From Maritimibacter alkaliphilus HTCC2654 (GTDB taxonomy: Bacteria; Pseudomonadota; Alphaproteobacteria; Rhodobacterales; Rhodobacteraceae): a DNA stretch of 64,000 nucleotides. Each line of letters starts with the position of its first letter. Position 1 is the first letter of the stretch. Shown here one piece after another: positions 57,847-64,000 of the stretch. A program made the translations under genes and the position numbers. The stretch spans positions 597,787-661,786 of the forward strand of contig NZ_CH902578.1 in the NCBI RefSeq assembly GCF_000152805.1, given 5' to 3'. The notes beneath the pieces are model-generated. The model was not told the DNA's origin. It made no database searches and saw only the letters and a list, made by a program, of their open reading frames with translations.

Positions 57847-58671
57847 GTGCGCACCCGCTTCGCCCCGTCTCCGACGGGTCTGCTGCATCTGGGGCACGCG
57901 TTCTCTGCCCTGACCGTGTGGCAAGTCGCGGCGGATCTGGGGGGCACGGCGCTTCTTCGGATCGAAGACACCGACAGCACGCGCTGCCGGGCCGAATACG
58001 AAACGGCGATCTACGAAGACCTCGGATGGCTCGGGCTCGACTGGCCCGCGCCCGTGTGGCGGCAATCCGAGCACCTCGCGGACTACGCGGCGACGCTTGA
58101 GCGGTTGGCCCTGCGTGGCCTGCTTTACCCCTGTTCCTGCTCCCGCAAACAGATCGCCGAAGCCGGCGCGACGCCGGGGTGGGACGGGCTGGTCTATCCG
58201 GGCACCTGCCGCCAGCGCCCGATGTCGGAGGCACGACCGGGCGATGCGTTGCGCCTGAACTTGTCTGCTGCGCTCGAAGCGGCCGGCCCCTTGCCCGCCT
58301 TCACCGAAACCGGACCGCTCCACGCCGGGACGCATCGCCCCGATCCCGCCGCGCTCATCGCGCATGTCGGGGACCCGGTGCTTCGGCGCAAGGAAACCGG
58401 CGACCCGGCCTATCACCTCGCCTGTCCTCAGGACGACGCGGCACAGGGCATCACCCATGTCGTGCGCGGCGCGGACCTGTGGCACGCGACCTTTCTGCAT
58501 GTGGTGATCCAGACGCTGATGGGCTGGCCCGTGCCCACCTATCACCACCACGACCTGATCCGCGACGAGGGTGGAGCGCGGCTTGCCAAGATCGCGCACA
58601 GCCGCGCCATCCGCGCCTATCGTGAGGACGGCCTGACGCCCGACGACCTGCGCGCGCGCGTCGGGTTCTGA
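57847..58671 (+). CDS. gluQ: Glutamyl-Q tRNA(Asp) synthetase
   Basis: A 274-residue paralog of the GluRS catalytic domain with no anticodon-binding domain. RFAPSPTGLLHLGHAF carries the HIGH-like motif, YPCSCSRKQIAEA and GTCRQR the zinc-binding cysteines, and GGARLAKIAHSRAIR a KMSKS-like motif. It attaches glutamate to queuosine at position 34 of tRNA-Asp. GTG start, adjacent to the methyltransferase stop. Confidence 0.93.
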   Translation: MRTRFAPSPTGLLHLGHAFSALTVWQVAADLGGTALLRIEDTDSTRCRAEYETAIYEDLGWLGLDWPAPVWRQSEHLADYAATLERLALRGLLYPCSCSRKQIAEAGATPGWDGLVYPGTCRQRPMSEARPGDALRLNLSAALEAAGPLPAFTETGPLHAGTHRPDPAALIAHVGDPVLRRKETGDPAYHLACPQDDAAQGITHVVRGADLWHATFLHVVIQTLMGWPVPTYHHHDLIRDEGGARLAKIAHSRAIRAYREDGLTPDDLRARVGF

Positions 58672-58747
58672 ACGCGCACAGGGAACATCGCGCCGGAGTC
58701 CTTGGTTTGTGACGGACAACACCGACCACAAGGAGCGCGCCCCCGCC

Positions 58748-59404
58748 ATGTTCGACTGGCTGACCGAAAACATCGAAGTCGTCCAACTGATCGCGTCCGT
58801 GACCACCACGATCGTCTGGATCGTCTACCTGAACATCTTCCTTCAGGGCTTCATCCAGCAACGCAGGTCCAGTCTGCTCGTCAACCGCGGCGGCGGCGAA
58901 GACCTCGACAGCCGGTGTCTTGTCTCGAACATGGGGGCGCAGCCGATCTATTTGCTCGACGTTCTGGCGGCCACCGAGGGCAAGACCGCCCCGACGCTTG
59001 CGAGCGTGGTGGACCGAAAGGAACTGCGCGACGGGCAGAACGAGCGGCCCAGCGAAGTGACGGGACAGGGTCCGATCAACTGCGGCAGCTACGTAGACAT
59101 CGGCAGCTTTCGCGACGTGGTGGAACGGGCCGAATTCCACGGGCTGAAAGCGGTCGAGAACGACAGCAAGCGCCTGAAGCTGATCGTGGTCGCCGCGACC
59201 AATCAGGCCAAGCACATCGTCGCCGCGAGCCGGGAGTTCGACATCGAGGGGGATGGAGACGCGGTTGCGGTGCGCCCCCGTTCGGTCGAAGCCCGTCAGA
59301 TCCGCGCACGCCGCAAACGCAAACGCCTGACGAAGCTCCTGGAGGAAATCCAGCGCAAGAGAAGCGGCGAAGCGGTGGAAAGCGCCGAGATCGACCGGCT
59401 GTGA
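58748..59404 (+). CDS. Hypothetical protein with one membrane helix
   Basis: A 218-residue protein: one membrane helix (VVQLIASVTTTIVWIVYLNIF), then a beta-rich soluble domain (SLLVNRGGGEDLDSRCLVSNMGAQPIYLLDV in part), and a strongly basic C-terminus (RQIRARRKRKRLTKLLEEI). No family recognised. The start ATG 58748 has AGGAG 12 nt upstream; a GTG at 58709 would add 13 residues. It ends just before hisI, which is convergent. Confidence 0.75.
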   Translation: MFDWLTENIEVVQLIASVTTTIVWIVYLNIFLQGFIQQRRSSLLVNRGGGEDLDSRCLVSNMGAQPIYLLDVLAATEGKTAPTLASVVDRKELRDGQNERPSEVTGQGPINCGSYVDIGSFRDVVERAEFHGLKAVENDSKRLKLIVVAATNQAKHIVAASREFDIEGDGDAVAVRPRSVEARQIRARRKRKRLTKLLEEIQRKRSGEAVESAEIDRL

Positions 59405-59408
59405 GGGA

Positions 59409-59768
59409 TCACGCTATCGGCGTCATCAACTCAACCTCTTCGCCGTCGCGAACGGCGGTGTAGAAGCATGACCGGCGGTTCGTGTGGCAAGCCGGGCCTT
59501 CCTGTTCGACCACGGCCAGCAGGCAGTCACGGTCGCAATCGACCCGCAGGTCCACCAGCTTTTGCACGTGGCCCGAAGTTTCGCCCTTGATCCAGAACGC
59601 CTGCCGCGAGCGGCTCCAATAGGTCACGCGGCCCGTTTCCAGCGTCTTCGCGACCGCTTCGGCATTCATCCAGGCCATCATCAGCACTTCGCCGGTCCCG
59701 GCGGCCTGTGCGATGCAGGGGATCAAGCCCTTGTGATCGTAGACCAAGGTCTGAGGGTCGAAAGCCAT
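59409..59768 (-). CDS. hisI: Phosphoribosyl-AMP cyclohydrolase HisI
   Basis: A 119-residue enzyme for step 3 of histidine biosynthesis. It has [19 protein letters not shown], the metal-binding [12 protein letters not shown], and [16 protein letters not shown]. Stand-alone HisI without the HisE half, as usual in alphaproteobacteria. The ATG at 59768 matches the family start; the upstream continuation is antisense to the scaffold gene. Confidence 0.97.
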   Translation of the reverse strand: MAFDPQTLVYDHKGLIPCIAQAAGTGEVLMMAWMNAEAVAKTLETGRVTYWSRSRQAFWIKGETSGHVQKLVDLRVDCDRDCLLAVVEQEGPACHTNRRSCFYTAVRDGEEVELMTPIA

Positions 59769-59843
59769 GGCCGTTCCTTTCCAAACGCGTTTCGCTCGCC
59801 TATCTAGGGAAAACGCGACCAGACGGAAAGCCCCGGGGGAACC

Positions 59844-60287
59844 ATGTCGGATTCGGATCTCATCAAGCTTTACTCCAAGCGCATCCTCGCGCTTGCCGCC
59901 GACATCCCGCATCTGGGCACGCTCGACGGCGCCCAAGGCACGTCCAAGCAACGCTCGCCGCTCTGTGGCTCGACCGTGACCGCCACGCTCAAGATGCAGG
60001 ACGGCAAAATCGCGGACTTCGCCCAGAACGTGAAGGCCTGTGCGCTCGGCCAAGCCTCGTCCTCGATCTTGGGCGCGCATGTGATCGGTCAGGATCGCGA
60101 CACCATCGCCGCCGCCCGCGATGCGCTGGTGAAGATGTTGAAGGAAGACGGGCCGACCCCGCCCGCCCCGTTCGACGAGCTGGAGGTTCTGCGCCCGGCG
60201 CGCGAATTCAAGAACCGCCACCCCTCGATCCTTCTGGCCTGGGAAGCGACGCTCGCCGCGATGGACGAGGCACAGGCCGCCGCCTGA
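59844..60287 (+). CDS. Fe-S cluster scaffold-like protein (IscU/NifU N-terminal type)
   Basis: A 147-residue protein resembling IscU/Suf[31 protein letters not shown] (Cys41), and [14 protein letters not shown] (Cys66). The third cluster cysteine of IscU/SufU is missing in the C-terminal part ([14 protein letters not shown]). The Asp after CG is replaced by Ser. It may still bind a cluster or act in sulfur transfer. It is divergent from hisI with 75 nt between them and not near the suf operon. Confidence 0.87.
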   Translation: MSDSDLIKLYSKRILALAADIPHLGTLDGAQGTSKQRSPLCGSTVTATLKMQDGKIADFAQNVKACALGQASSSILGAHVIGQDRDTIAAARDALVKMLKEDGPTPPAPFDELEVLRPAREFKNRHPSILLAWEATLAAMDEAQAAA

Positions 60288-60307
60288 CTTATCCCTGAGA
60301 CCGGACG

Positions 60308-60340
60308 AAAAAAATCGCCGCCTCCGGGAAGAGGCGGCGA
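60308..60340 (-). terminator. Terminator of the SOS-box-controlled small gene
   Basis: On the - strand TCGCCGCCTC / GAGGCGGCGA forms a perfect 10-bp stem with a 6-nt loop, followed by seven U. It lies about 125 nt past the stop of the 40-aa gene. On + it has no U-tract, so it mainly serves the - strand. Confidence 0.9.
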
Positions 60341-60464
60341 CAGTAAGCGGTGTGGGTCGGACCCGGGGAAAGAGGCAGTTCCGGGTGGGACAGGTGACGC
60401 TTGGGGGAGCGTCGGCATCAAGCTTGGGACAGGGATGCCGGACCCTTTTACCGCAGGCAGAAAC

Positions 60465-60587
60465 TCAGAAAATAGCAGGCAGATGCAGCATGGCGATCAG
60501 ACCGACCATGAGCGCGGCGCCTCCGGCCATATCCTGCCACAGCGTGGCGCGGGACCGGTTCAGGACTTGACGGATATCCTTGATCAT
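60465..60587 (-). CDS. SOS-box-controlled small membrane protein, 40 aa
   Basis: A 40-residue protein: a basic, amphipathic start (MIKDIRQVLNRSRATLWQD) and one C-terminal membrane helix (AGGAALMVGLIAMLHLPAIF). The ATG at 60587 follows AGGAGA by 8 nt. Between its start and the recG stop (132 nt) there are eight GTTC/GAAC half-sites, including two perfect LexA boxes. A strong terminator follows. It is its own SOS-type unit downstream of recG. By size, topology and control it resembles the Caulobacter division inhibitor SidA in type, but I claim no homology. Confidence 0.85.
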   Translation of the reverse strand: MIKDIRQVLNRSRATLWQDMAGGAALMVGLIAMLHLPAIF

Positions 60588-60609
60588 GGCGGCTCTCCTG
60601 CTCTGTCGT

Positions 60610-60624
60610 GTTCGATTTGTGTTC
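60610..60624. promoter_or_regulatory. LexA (SOS) box, proximal
   Basis: GTTC-GATTTGT-GTTC is a perfect alphaproteobacterial SOS box, 23 nt upstream of the small membrane protein start codon. Confidence 0.85.
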
Positions 60625-60666
60625 TTCGTTAACACTTTGTTCTCATATTCGTTCACGTTCTGTAAA

Positions 60667-60681
60667 GAACTTTTTGAGAAC
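60667..60681. promoter_or_regulatory. LexA (SOS) box, distal
   Basis: GAAC-TTTTTGA-GAAC is a second perfect SOS box (read on - as GTTC-N7-GTTC), about 80 nt upstream of the start. An additional GAAC 6 nt further (60688-60691) and GTTC half-sites at 60639, 60651 and 60657 surround it. Confidence 0.85.
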
Positions 60682-60719
60682 ATCTGAGAACTTTTTAGCA
60701 TTCCGACAGGAACGAAACG

Positions 60720-64000
<3,281 letters not shown>

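Overview
The window is GC-rich, densely packed chromosomal DNA, most likely from a member of the Rhodobacteraceae (Roseobacter/Rhodobacter-type Alphaproteobacteria). The case rests on several lineage markers: a recA-cckA neighbourhood with an alphaproteobacterial SOS box (GTTC-N7-GTTC) and a CtrA box (TTAA-N7-TTAA), a DksA and an IscR with one cysteine each, a eukaryote-like NADP isocitrate dehydrogenase, a Hint-domain protein, a DUF2927 lipoprotein and a recurrent post-gene hairpin repeat. Almost everything is core housekeeping. I see no prophage, IS element, CRISPR array, rRNA or tRNA.

Layout. 1-7.4 kb: a chemotaxis locus made of two convergent operons. One is cheA(partial)-cheW-cheR-cheY-orf on +. 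The other is periplasmic sensor-MCP-cheB-cheD on -, in which cheB carries a one-base frameshift in its receiver domain. 7.6-8.6 kb: rplM-rpsI with promoter and terminator. 8.7-18.7 kb: a mixed metabolic and transport block (SLAC1/TehA transporter, thioesterase, enoyl-CoA hydratase, icd, Hint protein, cutA, SMR pump, YitT, hydrolase, typA). 18.7-19.8 kb: two paralogous small exported proteins with separate transcription units and palindromes upstream of each. 19.8-29.4 kb: an information and cell-cycle block read leftwards (guaB, rsmB, cckA, recA, alaS, DUF1330). 29.6-32.1 kb: a PEP-mutase-like enzyme, an FAD monooxygenase and dksA. 32.5-37.0 kb: MoxR ATPase, GNAT, DUF2927 lipoprotein, 54-aa membrane protein and VWA protein on one strand. 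37-46 kb: FkbM methyltransferase, M48 protease, then the iron-sulfur operon iscR-desulfurase-sufBCD-YIP1-YIP1-sufS. 46-50.5 kb: hydrolase, small conserved gene, VIT-family transporter, M32 carboxypeptidase, ctaA. 50.7-55.5 kb: gyrA, a cysteine-rich GMC oxidoreductase with a Tat-exported partner, and a 52-aa gene. 55.6-60.3 kb: trmFO, Pmp3-like, methyltransferase, gluQ, membrane protein, hisI and a Fe-S scaffold. 60.4-64 kb: ligA(partial)-recG and, behind recG, a 40-aa membrane protein.

The strongest candidate for something undescribed is that 40-aa single-pass protein (60465-60587). Its own promoter region holds eight GTTC/GAAC half-sites in 82 bp, including two perfect SOS boxes, and resembles the recA control region in this window. 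It also has its own terminator. I infer a LexA-controlled small membrane protein, perhaps a division inhibitor of the SidA type. Other items worth following are the cheB frameshift, the CtrA site in front of cckA (the kinase that feeds CtrA), the palindrome array at 19.67-19.75 kb, an orphan + strand terminator upstream of moxR, and the YIP1 pair embedded in the suf operon. All functional statements come from reading motifs and gene context; no database search was run.
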